In this document: positions 44,444 to 53,727 of the stretch, one piece after another
Layout: each line of letters opens with the position of its first letter
How positions within the stretch are numbered: the stretch's first letter is position 1
Origin: Cyanobacteria bacterium FACHB-471
GTDB taxonomy: Bacteria > Cyanobacteriota > Cyanobacteriia > Elainellales > Elainellaceae
Reading direction: 5' to 3'
Assembly (NCBI GenBank): GCA_014695345.1
Contig: JACJOC010000065.1
Span: forward strand, 205,787-269,786
Length of the DNA: 64,000 nucleotides
Notes under the pieces: model-generated
Databases searched by the model: none
Told to the model about the DNA's origin: nothing
What the model saw: only the letters and a program-made list of their open reading frames with translations
Made by a program: the position numbers and the translations under genes

Positions 44444-45436
44444 ATGCAAATGCGTCAGATTGGAAACAGTTCGCTATCGGCGATTGGCTTGGGCTGCATG
44501 GGCATGTCGGGTATGTATGGCCCCGCAGACCGAGAAGAGAGCATTGCAACGGTTCATGCTGCGCTAGATGCAGGAATCACGCTGCTCGATACGGGTGACT
44601 TTTATGGCATGGGACACAACGAACTGCTGCTGCACGAGGCTTTGGCTGGACGGCAGCGAGAAGAGGTGTTCATTGCGGTCAAGTTTGGGGCGATGCGATC
44701 GCCCGATGGTAATTTCATTGGGTTCGATGGTCGCCCAGCAGCCGTAAAGACTTCGCTTGCCTACACCTTGCAACGTCTGGGAACCGATTACATTGACCTT
44801 TACCAACCCGCACGGCTTGACCCAACAGTACCGATTGAAGATACGATTGGGGCGATCGCCGAAATGGTGCAGGCTGGTTATGTGCGGCAGATTGGCTTAT
44901 CAGAGGTTGGTGCAGACACAATTCGACGCGCCCATGCGGTTCACCCAATTACCTGGCTGCAAATCGAGTATTCTTTGCTAAGCCGCAGCATCGAGGCAGA
45001 AATTTTGCCAACGGTGCGAGAATTGGGCATTGGTGTCACGGCGTATGGCGTTCTCTCACGGGGGCTGTTGAGTGGTCGCTGGTCAAAGGAGCGATCGCAA
45101 ACAGCACAAGATTTTCGTAGCCACCTGCCCCGCTTCTCTGGCGAAAATCTAGACCGAAATTTGACTCTGGTAGAAGCACTGCGCGAGATTGCTCAGGCTC
45201 AAGATGCAACGGTGGCGCAGGTGGCAATCGCCTGGGTCTTGGCTCAAGGCAATGACATCGTTCCGCTGATTGGAGCCCGTCGTCGCGATCGCCTCCAGGA
45301 AGCGTTAGGCGCTTTAGATCTAAACCTGAGTGCAGAACAACTATCTCAGATTGAAGCGGCAATTCCTCCGGATGCAGTAGCGGGCGACCGCTATGATGCA
45401 GGACAGATGGCTATGCTAGACAGTGAAAGACGCTAA
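44444..45436 (+). CDS. Aldo/keto reductase
   Basis: From the ATG at 44444 (GGAGAAG just upstream) the 330-residue product has the AKR barrel: GNSSLSAIGLGCMGMSGMYG, then the catalytic Asp/Tyr region GITLLDTGDFYGMGHNE and the catalytic Lys in IAVKFG. Where most AKRs have the catalytic His (YYLHRVDP), this protein has LYQPARLDP, a variant that exists in some subfamilies. It should reduce carbonyl compounds with NADPH. A TetR gene follows after a strong terminator, so linked regulation is possible but would need a separate promoter. Confidence 0.9.
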   Translation: MQMRQIGNSSLSAIGLGCMGMSGMYGPADREESIATVHAALDAGITLLDTGDFYGMGHNELLLHEALAGRQREEVFIAVKFGAMRSPDGNFIGFDGRPAAVKTSLAYTLQRLGTDYIDLYQPARLDPTVPIEDTIGAIAEMVQAGYVRQIGLSEVGADTIRRAHAVHPITWLQIEYSLLSRSIEAEILPTVRELGIGVTAYGVLSRGLLSGRWSKERSQTAQDFRSHLPRFSGENLDRNLTLVEALREIAQAQDATVAQVAIAWVLAQGNDIVPLIGARRRDRLQEALGALDLNLSAEQLSQIEAAIPPDAVAGDRYDAGQMAMLDSERR

Positions 45437-45463
45437 AAGCAAATTCTTACCAAACTTGTTCAA

Positions 45464-45502
45464 GGGAGATAAAACCAGAATGCCATTCTGGTTTTATCTC
45501 CC
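45464..45502. terminator. Perfect 18-bp stem terminator
   Basis: GGGAGATAAAACCAGAAT (45464-45481) pairs exactly with ATTCTGGTTTTATCTCCC (45485-45502) over a 3-base loop. It lies 28 bp after the aldo/keto reductase stop and before the TetR gene. It lacks a long T-run on the plus strand. Confidence 0.75.
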
Positions 45503-45546
45503 TATTTAAGTTCTAATAAAGTTCGCGATCGCATAGAAACATCAGC

Positions 45547-46146
45547 ATGAATGACTCAGCCTTGACTTCAGATCGAATCCTTGACGTAGCGGAAGATGTG
45601 TTGCGTCGCTATGGACCTAGCAAGGCAACTGTGGTAGATGTCGCACGAGTGCTAGAGGTGAGTCATGGCTCAATTTATCGACATTTTTCTAGCAAAGTTG
45701 CCCTTCGCGATGCAGTCGCCGCACGATGGCTGCACCGAGTCTCTGCACCGCTAGCCGAAATTGTCCAAGAACAAGGAACTGCGGCTGAACGGCTACATCA
45801 CTGGCTAGAGCGGTTAATGTCGCTCAAGCGACAAAAAGTATTAGACGACCCAGAACTGTTTGCGACCTATCATGCGATCGCCCAGGAATCACGAGAGGTT
45901 GTGCAAGCCCATGTTGACGAGCTAGTCGGGCAGCTCACGCAGCTTATTAAGCAAGGCACTGCTAGCGAGGAGTTTCGAGTTTTTGATCCGCATCAGGTCG
46001 CCAGGGCAATTTTTAGTGCGACTGCTCGATTTCATCATCCGGCTCATGCTGCTGAGTGGAGCGATCCGGGCATTGACGCTGATTTTGCTCAAGTGTGGAG
46101 TCTGTTGCTAGCAGGTCTTACATCAAGAGATCTGGCAAAAAGCTAA
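45547..46146 (+). CDS. TetR family transcriptional regulator
   Basis: The 199-residue protein has a TetR N-terminal DNA-binding domain: SDRILDVAEDVLRRYGPSKA, TVVDVARVLEVSHGSIYRHF and SSKVALRDAVAARW. A helical ligand-binding C-terminal domain follows (KQRVLDDPELF-like region, AQVWSLLLAGL). The target is unknown. Candidates are the aldo/keto reductase upstream and the class A beta-lactamase-like gene downstream, with GCAAAC repeats in between (46150-46190). Confidence 0.92.
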   Translation: MNDSALTSDRILDVAEDVLRRYGPSKATVVDVARVLEVSHGSIYRHFSSKVALRDAVAARWLHRVSAPLAEIVQEQGTAAERLHHWLERLMSLKRQKVLDDPELFATYHAIAQESREVVQAHVDELVGQLTQLIKQGTASEEFRVFDPHQVARAIFSATARFHHPAHAAEWSDPGIDADFAQVWSLLLAGLTSRDLAKS

Positions 46147-46273
46147 TTTGCAAACAGATTAATTTGTCCGTTTGCTGAAAAACTGCAAACAAGTGCGTAA
46201 ATACCCTTATATTTAATTTTGATTGAGTTTGCTTGCGTTTGATGCTGCTATCTCTTCGGTGTGAGGTCAATTA

Positions 46274-47584
46274 ATGCGCCGGGTCGCATATCTACTCGTT
46301 ATTCCAGTGGTTGCCATAGGCATGGTAGCGGGTTTGTCTGTTGCTAACCCCCCCTTAGCGCTGGCTCCCCCGATCGAGACGCCCTACGCTGAACCGCCTG
46401 AGTTGCCTCCGATCGAGTCGTTGGAGCAACTTTATGAGATGCGCGATCGCCTTCAGGCTGACCTGGATCAGGCTTCGGTCTTTCCCAGTGGCAATGAAGC
46501 AGGAATTTTTTCACCGCCCACCAAAATACTGCAAACACTTCAAGCAGTAGAAATTCGGATTCAAGTTGAGGAAACCGCCAAGCAAAACTGGGATCAAGCG
46601 ATTCGTCTAGCAAATCAGGCCGTTAAAGCGCAGCAGCAGTCGGACGATTCCTTAGAGGCGGCGGAAAAAGTTTATTCCCTCTGGAATGATGCGGTTAGTT
46701 CGCTCAAGTCGGTACCGGAACAGTCCTTACTGTCAGAAACTGCTAACGCAAAAGCCGAGGAATATGAAGGCTACCTAAATTTTGCTTCTTATAACTACGA
46801 CACTGCTCGTTCTGGCTACCTGGAACCGATCGCTGAAAAGACGGGACTTGGCTCAGATCGAGTTCACATCACGGTCTGTCGTGCAGCCTCGCGAGAATGC
46901 CGCCGCTTGAATGGCAGCGCACCGCCCGCCAGTCCCGCCAGCCTAATCAAAGTGCCAGTGGCGATCGCCGTGATGGAAAAGGTCAACTCCGACAACATTG
47001 ACCTTGATACGCCCATTTCGATTAGCCGAGGAAACTACACCGAAGACGCATCCGACGTTTGGGTGGGGTCAGAATACCCACTGCGACAGGTCCTGTTGCG
47101 GATGATCGAACATAGCAGCAACATTGCCACAAATCAGCTCATTGATTACGTGGGACGCGATCGCATCAACCAAATTTTGAGCGATCGCGGTTACCGAGTC
47201 ACTCGCGTCAATACCAAACTCGTTGGCGAACGCACCTATCCAGCTAATGCTGGCGTTGGCCCAAATCAGATCAACACCGATGAACTGACTGAAATGATGG
47301 TGTCGATCTACAACAAGGAGAATCCGGGTGACGATGAGCTGATCAAGACGCTAATGAGCCAGGATGATCTGGTACTGGGTCATCAGGGCTTACGAAACTC
47401 TAAAGCCTTCTGGATGGGCGAAAAAACTGGGCAAAACTCGAAGGCGTTAGGTACAACTGTTGCCTTCATGCTGGACGATGAATACTACGTCGTTAGCATC
47501 GTGCTAGATTACAGCGGCAATGAACGTGCTATTCGGGAAACCGTGAATGCGATCGCCAACCACATCGACAAAAACGGACTTTAA
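46274..47584 (+). CDS. Class A beta-lactamase-like serine hydrolase, exported
   Basis: The 436-residue protein has a signal peptide (LVIPVVAIGMVAGLSVANPP, then LALA). A helical, coiled-coil-prone region (about 45-180) follows, then a penicillin-binding-like transpeptidase/beta-lactamase2 domain. Motifs are SLIK (SxxK), SSN (in HSSNIATNQL) and KTG (in GEKTGQNS). The family (Pfam Beta-lactamase2) includes class A enzymes and D,D-peptidase-like proteins; the extra N-terminal region is not typical of plain beta-lactamases. The probable site of action is the periplasm. Confidence 0.88.
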   Translation: MRRVAYLLVIPVVAIGMVAGLSVANPPLALAPPIETPYAEPPELPPIESLEQLYEMRDRLQADLDQASVFPSGNEAGIFSPPTKILQTLQAVEIRIQVEETAKQNWDQAIRLANQAVKAQQQSDDSLEAAEKVYSLWNDAVSSLKSVPEQSLLSETANAKAEEYEGYLNFASYNYDTARSGYLEPIAEKTGLGSDRVHITVCRAASRECRRLNGSAPPASPASLIKVPVAIAVMEKVNSDNIDLDTPISISRGNYTEDASDVWVGSEYPLRQVLLRMIEHSSNIATNQLIDYVGRDRINQILSDRGYRVTRVNTKLVGERTYPANAGVGPNQINTDELTEMMVSIYNKENPGDDELIKTLMSQDDLVLGHQGLRNSKAFWMGEKTGQNSKALGTTVAFMLDDEYYVVSIVLDYSGNERAIRETVNAIANHIDKNGL

Positions 47585-47630
47585 GCAAGCCAGTTTCTCG
47601 TTCTGCTCGTTACCAGGCAGAGCCTTAAAA

Positions 47631-47663
47631 CACGCATCCCCAGGTTCTACCTGGGGATGCGTG
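47631..47663. terminator. Strong hairpin terminator between convergent genes
   Basis: CACGCATCCCCAGG (47631-47644) pairs perfectly with CCTGGGGATGCGTG (47650-47663) over a TTCTA loop. It lies between the convergent beta-lactamase-like and cpcS genes, 46 bp and 35 bp from their stops, and is suited to both. A fragment of the AGGCTCTGCC repeat precedes it. Confidence 0.75.
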
Positions 47664-47698
47664 TATAGGGAAAAGATTGGCTTGTTTAAGCGCTCTGC

Positions 47699-48238
47699 CT
47701 AAGCCAATCGCTTTTCCAGGTATTGCCCGATCATCTGTTGCTCACCTGCGCGAGAAATGATCGTTTGGCGAGTGCGATACTGCTGACCAACCAGCTTCAG
47801 CTCCTCCTCGAACACAGAGTCTTTGTACTCGGTTCTCAGACAAAGCGTTTCTGGATTTGGGAAATAGAACTCAGCAGTAACAGGCTTAGAGGTGGCAAAG
47901 CCGCGATCGCGATATAGCACATCGCCTAGCGCACCAAATAGCGTCAATCCTTTAGACCGCTTCTTACCTGATACGGAGTCCGCACTATCCCACGTTACCT
48001 CCGCCCCACAAATCATCGAGTGGCGATCGGACAATTCATGCAAATCTGCCAGGTGAGCCAGTTCATCACAGCCCTGTTCCAAAAAGCGGATGGTGATGTT
48101 GCTAACCATCTCCTTCGTTTCGCCATCCGGTAAGGTGTAGTAGCGACGTTCTGAGCGCCACTGACCTACCGAGCGATGAAAAAAGTTGCTGATCAGCGAT
48201 TCGCCTGTAGTAGTGGTAGACCTTGAAGATACAATCAC
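47699..48238 (-). CDS. Phycobiliprotein lyase, CpcS/CpeS family
   Basis: The 179-residue protein matches the CpcS/CpeS lipocalin-like bilin lyase: ISNFFHRSVGQWRSERRYYT near residues 16-35, then GAEVTWDS and a C-terminal beta pattern ending IGQYLEKRLA. CpcS lyases attach phycocyanobilin to cysteines of phycobiliproteins, and CpeS attaches phycoerythrobilin; the substrate cannot be told here. It is the clearest sign that the organism makes phycobilisomes. No phycobiliprotein gene is in the window. Confidence 0.88.
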   Translation of the reverse strand: MIVSSRSTTTTGESLISNFFHRSVGQWRSERRYYTLPDGETKEMVSNITIRFLEQGCDELAHLADLHELSDRHSMICGAEVTWDSADSVSGKKRSKGLTLFGALGDVLYRDRGFATSKPVTAEFYFPNPETLCLRTEYKDSVFEEELKLVGQQYRTRQTIISRAGEQQMIGQYLEKRLA

Positions 48239-48485
48239 CTGATTAGTTCCTTCCGTAGAATAATTTGGTCAGAAAGCGAATACAGTGTTTTGGGAAAACT
48301 GTCAGCATTCTGTTAATTTTCTTAATGTTAATCGCGCAACTCCATGATAGCAATGGTTCATAGGCAGATGTGCCATCCTCGTACACTGTGCCCAAGGGCA
48401 AGCTTGAAAGTGAGGTTAAGCTGGACTCAACTGCCTCGTCTGTAGCTCTCTTTGGTCTCGTCCGTGTCGTCCGCACAGGTCATCC

Positions 48486-49211
48486 ATGAAGCCTTATCAA
48501 AGAATCCCGATTCTGGAATGCGGAGAGCCACTGCTCCCGATTCCAATGGAGCTGTTTGCTGTAGAAGATCCCCACCCCTACGTCAAGTTATCTGCGCCTT
48601 ATGGCGGCAAGTCTCCCTACTCTGTGCGCCAAGGTGTATTGGAAGGATTGATCAGAGCGCAAGACTATCTGCAACAGCTACATCCTCAGTGGCGTATTCA
48701 AATTTTTGATGCTTATCGCCCGATCGCCGTGCAGCAGTTTATGGTGGATTACACTTTTGCTGAAACTGTTCAAGCACAAGGCTTTCGCCTTAATCAGCTA
48801 ACCCCTGAACAGCGTCAGGCGATTTTAGAACAGGTCTATCAGTTTTGGGCTGTCCCCAGTGCTGACCCAAAGATGCCTCCGCCCCACAGCACGGGAGCAG
48901 CGGTGGATGTGACGTTGGTAAACGATCAGGGCCAAGCTGTAGATATGGGTTCTCCGATTGATGAACTGTCTCCTCGCTCTTACCCTGACCATTTCATGAG
49001 TGCTTCAACCAAGGAAGATTCACGGCAGCAAAACCTGCGCGAAACCTTTCACCGCAACCGTCAGCTTCTCCGTAATGCAATGATTCGGGCTGGGTTTCGG
49101 CAGCATCCTCACGAGTGGTGGCACTTTTCTCAGGGAGATCAGATGTGGGCCTGGCTAATGGGTTTGGAAAGCCTGGACACCATGATAGTGGCTCGCTATG
49201 GGTTTGTCTGA
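48486..49211 (+). CDS. D-alanyl-D-alanine dipeptidase (M15D, VanX-like)
   Basis: The 241-residue protein has the VanX-type zinc site: HSTGAAVDVTL (His-x6-Asp), then EWWHF (Glu and His), plus QIFDAYRPIAVQQFMVDY. It should hydrolyse the dipeptide D-Ala-D-Ala, in peptidoglycan turnover in cyanobacteria rather than vancomycin resistance, since vanH and vanA are absent. The start is the ATG at 48486. It is divergent from cpcS across a ~250 bp gap. Confidence 0.9.
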   Translation: MKPYQRIPILECGEPLLPIPMELFAVEDPHPYVKLSAPYGGKSPYSVRQGVLEGLIRAQDYLQQLHPQWRIQIFDAYRPIAVQQFMVDYTFAETVQAQGFRLNQLTPEQRQAILEQVYQFWAVPSADPKMPPPHSTGAAVDVTLVNDQGQAVDMGSPIDELSPRSYPDHFMSASTKEDSRQQNLRETFHRNRQLLRNAMIRAGFRQHPHEWWHFSQGDQMWAWLMGLESLDTMIVARYGFV

Positions 49212-49216
49212 TTGCC

Positions 49217-49687
49217 CTATGGTGCTGTCTGATTGCCTTGTTGTGCTGGAGCTCTGCCGCTGCAGTAGCCGTTCACCTCATTGACCAGATTGGGTTCTTC
49301 AGCGATCGCCTGCTGGAGTGCATCATAAGCTTGCTGAGCAGCCTGATTGTCCTGCGCGTTTACCGCCTCAACTAGGTTGCGGGTTGAGTCGCCCGTGTTT
49401 GTGTAAAGCGTGACGAATCGTTCTTGGTAAGTTTGAAGCTGCTCATCTGTAACCTCAATTGCTTGCAGGTTTGTCTTTGCCTGGTCAGCCGTATCTGCAA
49501 TTCGCAGAAAAGCGGCCGGATCGTCCGGACTGGCATTCTCGGTGATTGCCTGCACCTCGGTCACCGCTTCATTGGCAACTTCAATCAACTGATTACACTG
49601 GGCTATTTTGTTCTGGCTACAGCCAATCGCGAAAACTCCCAGTGCAGCAGACAACACAACAACAGCTCGATTACGCGAAAAGAGCAT
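49217..49687 (-). CDS. Predicted lipoprotein
   Basis: The 156-residue protein has a type II signal peptide with lipobox AIGC (about residues 20-23: LSAALGVFAIGC). The mature part is Glu/Ala-rich and helical (NQLIEVANEAVTEVQAITEN), possibly a coiled-coil bundle. It has no recognised domain. It is encoded on the minus strand, convergent with the dipeptidase, with only 5 bp between the stops. Confidence 0.75.
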   Translation of the reverse strand: MLFSRNRAVVVLSAALGVFAIGCSQNKIAQCNQLIEVANEAVTEVQAITENASPDDPAAFLRIADTADQAKTNLQAIEVTDEQLQTYQERFVTLYTNTGDSTRNLVEAVNAQDNQAAQQAYDALQQAIAEEPNLVNEVNGYCSGRAPAQQGNQTAP

Positions 49688-49746
49688 CTAGATTCTCCTG
49701 GGTATGCATCAACGGGGGCTTTAAAAATTAAACCAGGACTTAGGCA

Positions 49747-49800
49747 GGGATTGGGGATTGGGAATTAGGGATTGAGAATTAAAGATTGGGAATTAGGGAT
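49747..49800. repeat. Degenerate short tandem repeat
   Basis: Repeated units of about 14 bp such as GGGATTGGGAATTA, GGGATTGAGAATTA and AAGATTGGGAATTA lie directly beyond the TspO stop. Similar purine-rich low-complexity sequence occurs at 395-445, 28160-28230 and 62850-62895. It is a common intergenic feature in cyanobacteria. Confidence 0.65.
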
Positions 49801-49804
49801 CGAG

Positions 49805-50281
49805 CTATGCATCTTGCGGATTGAGGCGCATCAGTTCCCAGGTGGTGTAGGTGCCAATCGGGCTCCACAGCAGGTAAGGCAACAACAGAGCAGATGCCCA
49901 GACAGAAATAGGCAATACCAAAATTGCCAGAATTAGTCCCAGGAAAAAGCCCGTGCCTCCAATGAAGGTTCCTGCTTTGAGGCTCTTTAGAGTCAACATC
50001 ACCGAGTTGTAGGACAGGGTCACTAATTCCAACAGCAGATATAGCCCCATGAGCAGCCAAGTTTTGCGGCTACCGGGATCATGTTCCCAGACGATGTAAG
50101 CAGACCATGCGCCGCAGATAAAAACAGTCGTCCAAATCAGCGGAATCAACGGTTCAAATGTCAGCCAATAGGGACGACGCAGCCGAGCAAACCATTTAAC
50201 GCCACTTGGTGGCACGATTGATCCGCCAGCTCCTCCTAAGATCAGTGCAATTCCTCCAATCACCATCCAAGATTTAATCAT
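49805..50281 (-). CDS. TspO/MBR family tryptophan-rich sensory protein
   Basis: From the ATG at 50281 the product is 158 residues with five transmembrane helices. It has conserved features: PPSGVKWFARLRRPYWLTFE, PLIWTTVFICGAWSAY, and the C-terminal LLPYLLWSPIGTYTTWELMR resembling TspO's W-x-x-N/Y-x region. TspO binds tetrapyrroles and is linked to stress and light responses. A GTG at 50302 is an alternative start. It sits close to the lipoprotein gene on the same strand. Confidence 0.85.
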   Translation of the reverse strand: MIKSWMVIGGIALILGGAGGSIVPPSGVKWFARLRRPYWLTFEPLIPLIWTTVFICGAWSAYIVWEHDPGSRKTWLLMGLYLLLELVTLSYNSVMLTLKSLKAGTFIGGTGFFLGLILAILVLPISVWASALLLPYLLWSPIGTYTTWELMRLNPQDA

Positions 50282-50574
50282 TATCCTCACCCTTAGCGGC
50301 ACGATGCTCCGCGTTGTCTAAGCTACTGCTGTAGAGATAGCTCGAATTGCACAGCTATCTTTGCAGGTTTGAGAGGTAGCTGTAATCAATCTCTAGAGGT
50401 GTCGTAAGGATGCAGCATTGATAGATGATTTTTGTTTAGAAGCAAACTTGGAAGAATGTAACTTCTCACAAATTCAACTAGCACTCCAAGGGAATGACCT
50501 CAAAGCGATCGCAGACAGTCTCAGAGCAGCGCAGAATGATTCATACCGAATCCTTCAATGGAGTAGCGGTAGCG

Positions 50575-50646
50575 GTAGGGACGAAGCATTCGGTCACAAT
50601 CCCTGCAACTTAATCACAATCTTCCGACCGAATGCTTCGCCCGTAC
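50575..50646. repeat. Palindromic MITE-like repeat (GCGAAGCATTCGG family), copy 2
   Basis: The left arm GTAGGGACGAAGCATTCGGT matches the complement of the right arm ACCGAATGCTTCGCCCGTAC at nearly every position. The core is 30-35 bp of A/T-rich DNA. It has no coding capacity. A second copy lies 186 bp downstream. Confidence 0.88.
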
Positions 50647-50689
50647 ATAGAAATAATAGCTCTTGACAAAGTGGCTTCCGTATCAGCAG

Positions 50690-50773
50690 CAACAATGCGG
50701 AAAGATGTAGGAGCAATGCGGGATGACAAAGGAGCAATGCGGAAAGATGCAGGAGCAGTCGAAAACGATTGTG
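50690..50773 (+). repeat. 21-bp tandem repeat encoding a heptad
   Basis: Four 21-bp units follow: GAGCAATGCGGAAAGATG with variants (50690-50710 partial, 50711-50731, 50732-50752, 50753-50773). The frame open from 50632 to 50841 reads heptads such as GAMRDDK, GAMRKDA and GAVENDC, then a helical end RAIAEVLESRIEER. It lies exactly between copies 2 and 3 of the palindromic repeat. It may be a remnant of a coiled-coil protein gene whose 5' end was lost; a functional gene is unlikely. The rest of the 50282-51062 gap shows no other gene. Confidence 0.6.
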
Positions 50774-50831
50774 GAGAAGTATGCAGCGGATTTAGGGCGA
50801 TCGCTGAAGTTTTAGAAAGCCGGATAGAGGA

Positions 50832-50900
50832 GAGGGCGTAGCATTCGGCAAATAAACCCTGAAATAATCCAGAATTTCTGCCCGAACGCTACGCCCCTAC
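50832..50900. repeat. Palindromic MITE-like repeat (GCGAAGCATTCGG family), copy 3
   Basis: The left arm GAGGGCGTAGCATTCGGCA is complementary to the right arm TGCCCGAACGCTACGCCCCT, followed by AC. Compared with copies 1 and 2, the arms carry a paired change (GCGTAGCATTCGG), so complementarity is retained. It is downstream of sufS. Confidence 0.85.
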
Positions 50901-51062
50901 GGGTTGCTTGTTTGGAAATAAATTGGAGGCGGATCTTCTCTTAAAAGACTTCTAGTAGACAAGATACCTGTAAGGGCAGGTTTAGCATCAGAGCTATCGC
51001 TAACTGCAAAGCTTCTGGCAAACCGCCCCTACCCAAGGGTAAATCCCTTCGTAGAAATCTTC

Positions 51063-52325
51063 TTAGCCAAAAATTCCGCTAAAGAATTCGATCGCTTCCT
51101 TGAGGGACGTGATAAAAGTATCAATTTCCTCGCGGGTGTTATAGAAGTAGAGACTTGCCCTAGCGGTGGACTGTGCCCCGACGTGACGGTGCAAGGGCTG
51201 GGTGCAGTGATGCCCGGCTCGGATGGCGATCCCTGCCTGATCGAGAATGGTAGACAGGTCGTGTGGGTGGACGCTTCCGGCAGTAAAGGCAGACAAGGCA
51301 GCTCTACCTTCACCTTTTGAATCTGGCTTAGGTCCATAGAGCATCAGTTCAGGAATTTGCTGAAGCTGCTGGAACAGATAGGCAGTTAGCTCGGCTTCAT
51401 AGGCATGAATTTTATCCATGCCCAGGCTAGAGAGGTAATCTACAGCAGCACCGAGGGCGATCGCCTCAGCAATGGCAGGAGTTCCAGCTTCAAACTTGTG
51501 GGGCAGATCAGCATAGGTGGAATGATCAAAAAATACGTCCGCGATCATTTCGCCACCGCCCAAGAAAGGAGGCATGGAACGCAGCAGGTCTAGCTTGCCG
51601 TAGAGGAAGCCGATTCCGGTAGGGGCACACATTTTGTGTCCTGATGCGACTAACCAATCACAGTCCATCGCCTGTACGTCTACAGTCATGTGCGGGACGC
51701 TCTGGCAGGCATCAATCAAAACTTTTGCGCCGTAGTGGTGCGCCAGTTCCACAATTTCCTTGACTGGGTTGATGCAGCCGAGCGTATTGGAGACGTGAAC
51801 GACCGAGACTAATTTGGTTTTATCAGACAGCAGAGACTTGAAGTGTTCCAGGTCAAATTCTTGCGTCTCGGTTAGCTCAACAAACTTCAGCACGGCTCCG
51901 GTGCGCTGAGCCAACAGTTGCCAGGGAATCAGGTTGCTGTGATGTTCCATGACGGAGAGGATGATTTCATCTCCGCGCTGCAAGTTGCTGTTGCCCCAAG
52001 CGTAAGCAACCAGGTTGATTGCTTCGCTAGCGTTGCGGGTGTAGATGATTTCTTGACGAGAGGCAGCGTTGACAAAATTAGCCACTTTGTCTCTTGCGCC
52101 TTCGTAAGCATCCGTAGCGCGAGAACTGAGGGTATGCACGCCGCGATGCACGTTGGCGTTGTCATGCTGGTAGTAGTGCTGAAGGGCGTTCAGCACGGCC
52201 ACTGGTTTTTGAGACGTGGCAGCGTTGTCCAGGTAAACGAGTGGTTTGCCGTGAATCTCCTGGTGCAGGATGGGGAAGTCGGCACGAACCTGAGCAGCGA
52301 GGGTCTTTTCTTGGGTGAAGGTCAT
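51063..52325 (-). CDS. sufS: Cysteine desulfurase SufS
   Basis: From the ATG at 52325 the product is 420 residues, [20 protein letters not shown] onward. It has the PLP lysine in [19 protein letters not shown], the sulfur-carrying Cys in [15 protein letters not shown], and fold-type I features ([17 protein letters not shown]). It removes sulfur from cysteine for Fe-S assembly by SufBCD. The open frame continues 40 codons upstream through low-complexity intergenic DNA, so the ATG after it is preferred. It is the last gene of the suf run. Confidence 0.96.
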   Translation of the reverse strand: MTFTQEKTLAAQVRADFPILHQEIHGKPLVYLDNAATSQKPVAVLNALQHYYQHDNANVHRGVHTLSSRATDAYEGARDKVANFVNAASRQEIIYTRNASEAINLVAYAWGNSNLQRGDEIILSVMEHHSNLIPWQLLAQRTGAVLKFVELTETQEFDLEHFKSLLSDKTKLVSVVHVSNTLGCINPVKEIVELAHHYGAKVLIDACQSVPHMTVDVQAMDCDWLVASGHKMCAPTGIGFLYGKLDLLRSMPPFLGGGEMIADVFFDHSTYADLPHKFEAGTPAIAEAIALGAAVDYLSSLGMDKIHAYEAELTAYLFQQLQQIPELMLYGPKPDSKGEGRAALSAFTAGSVHPHDLSTILDQAGIAIRAGHHCTQPLHRHVGAQSTARASLYFYNTREEIDTFITSLKEAIEFFSGIFG

Positions 52326-52362
52326 GGATCGGGTGTGTGAGGTAGGGTGTGGGGTGTGAGGG

Positions 52363-53727
52363 TTAAGGGATTTGAGTTTTAAGAAAGTGGGTGAGGGTGT
52401 CCTGGAGGGAAGCGATCGCCACCTGCTCAACCACTTCAAAGGCAAAGGCGTAGACTAACAGGCTACGGGCGCTGGCTGCGTCGATGCCCCGGCTTTGCAG
52501 GTAGAAGACTTCATCGGCATCTAGCTGTCCGACGGTAGCTCCGTGGGTGCATTTGACGTTGTCTGCAACAATTTCGAGCTGAGGCTTGGTATCTACCCGT
52601 GCTTTGGGCGACAGCAGCAGGTTGCGGTTGAGCTGTCCGGCATCGGTGAGTTGGGCAGCTTGCGGCACAAATACTTTACCGTTGAATACGCCGTGAGCCT
52701 TGTCGCCAACGATGCATTTATGTAATTGGCGACTGCTGCCGTAAGGCTTGCTGTAGACGATCGCACTATGCGTATCTGACAGTTGATCTTGCAGGGCTAT
52801 CGTCAGTCCGTTTAAGTAAGTTTCCGTCTGCTCCCCAGTCTGGAAAATCTCTGGATTGTGACGAGAAACCTTTCCACCCAAACTGATAGCAGTGCAGGTG
52901 TAGCGTGAGTCCCTTGCCTGAGAGACTGCCGTTTTGCCAATGTGAAAAGCGGCTTTGCTTTCACGCTGAATGCGGGAGTGATTGACTTGGGCATTGGACT
53001 CTACCCACACTTCAGTGACGGAGTTAGTGAAATAAACGCCTTCATCCAGTCCAACGTACTCCTCAACCAGCGTTACGGCACTGTTAGGTTCAGCCACGAC
53101 CAAACAGCGAGGCTGGGAAAAAGCTGGGGAAGCGGCTGCGGTTGAGAGAAACAGTAGGTGAATCGGAGTCTCTACCACCAAGTTTTTGGGTGCCCAAATA
53201 ATCGCAGCATCGGTAAGGTTTGCCGTATTTAGCGCAGTGAAAAGTTCTGCGGCTCCTGGCTGTTTACCTAAATAGTGAGAGAGGCGAGACTGAAGGGCAA
53301 TCGCCTCTTCCTGCTTCCCTGCCAACAATTCTGATAAGCTGCCCACATACAAATCCTTGGGCAACCCTTTCACCAAGGATAGGTGTGGTTGATACACGCC
53401 ATTCACAAATACCAGTCGGCTCTCTGCGGCTTCAGGTAATGTAAAAGGTGCAATTTGCTCTGAGCTAACCGAGGACTGAGAAGTGCGTGCCTCAAAGTTA
53501 ACCTGTAGCAGTGAGGATAGATCCGTAAATCGCCACTCCTCATCGCGAGTTGTGGGAAATGCCTGCTCCTGTATCAGAAGCTTGGATTGAGACCGGAGCG
53601 ATCGCAACAGCTCTAAATCCGTCTCCGGGCTACCTGTTTGCTCTAACAGGCGCAGCAGATAGCCGTCGCGGTTAAGGGGCGATCGCTGCATTACCTCGTT
53701 ATTACTCGAAGAAACCTGAATACTCAT
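52363..53727 (-). CDS. sufD: Fe-S scaffold subunit SufD
   Basis: The 454-residue protein is a SufB/SufD-family beta-helix protein: [20 protein letters not shown] at the N-terminus, [20 protein letters not shown] in the middle, and [20 protein letters not shown] with [17 protein letters not shown] at the end. It partners SufB and SufC in the SufBC2D scaffold complex. Its start overlaps the sufC stop by 4 bp (ATGA), and sufS follows 37 bp later. Confidence 0.95.
   Translation of the reverse strand: MSIQVSSSNNEVMQRSPLNRDGYLLRLLEQTGSPETDLELLRSLRSQSKLLIQEQAFPTTRDEEWRFTDLSSLLQVNFEARTSQSSVSSEQIAPFTLPEAAESRLVFVNGVYQPHLSLVKGLPKDLYVGSLSELLAGKQEEAIALQSRLSHYLGKQPGAAELFTALNTANLTDAAIIWAPKNLVVETPIHLLFLSTAAASPAFSQPRCLVVAEPNSAVTLVEEYVGLDEGVYFTNSVTEVWVESNAQVNHSRIQRESKAAFHIGKTAVSQARDSRYTCTAISLGGKVSRHNPEIFQTGEQTETYLNGLTIALQDQLSDTHSAIVYSKPYGSSRQLHKCIVGDKAHGVFNGKVFVPQAAQLTDAGQLNRNLLLSPKARVDTKPQLEIVADNVKCTHGATVGQLDADEVFYLQSRGIDAASARSLLVYAFAFEVVEQVAIASLQDTLTHFLKTQIP

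Noticed and set aside
48243..48476. 77-residue minus-strand ORF between cpcS and the dipeptidase gene
   Set aside because: It occupies the shared promoter region of two divergent genes and has no recognisable feature.
48486..49211. Vancomycin resistance cluster
   Set aside because: Only a VanX-like dipeptidase is present; vanH, vanA and vanRS are absent, and such dipeptidases are common in cyanobacteria.
50418..50666. 82-residue ORF in the repeat-rich gap
   Set aside because: It starts at TTG and its second half is the palindromic repeat; at most a remnant.
52326..52445. 40-codon upstream extension of SufS
   Set aside because: It is Pro/Ser/Thr-rich translation of low-complexity GTGTGGG-type DNA; the conserved SufS start is at 52325.
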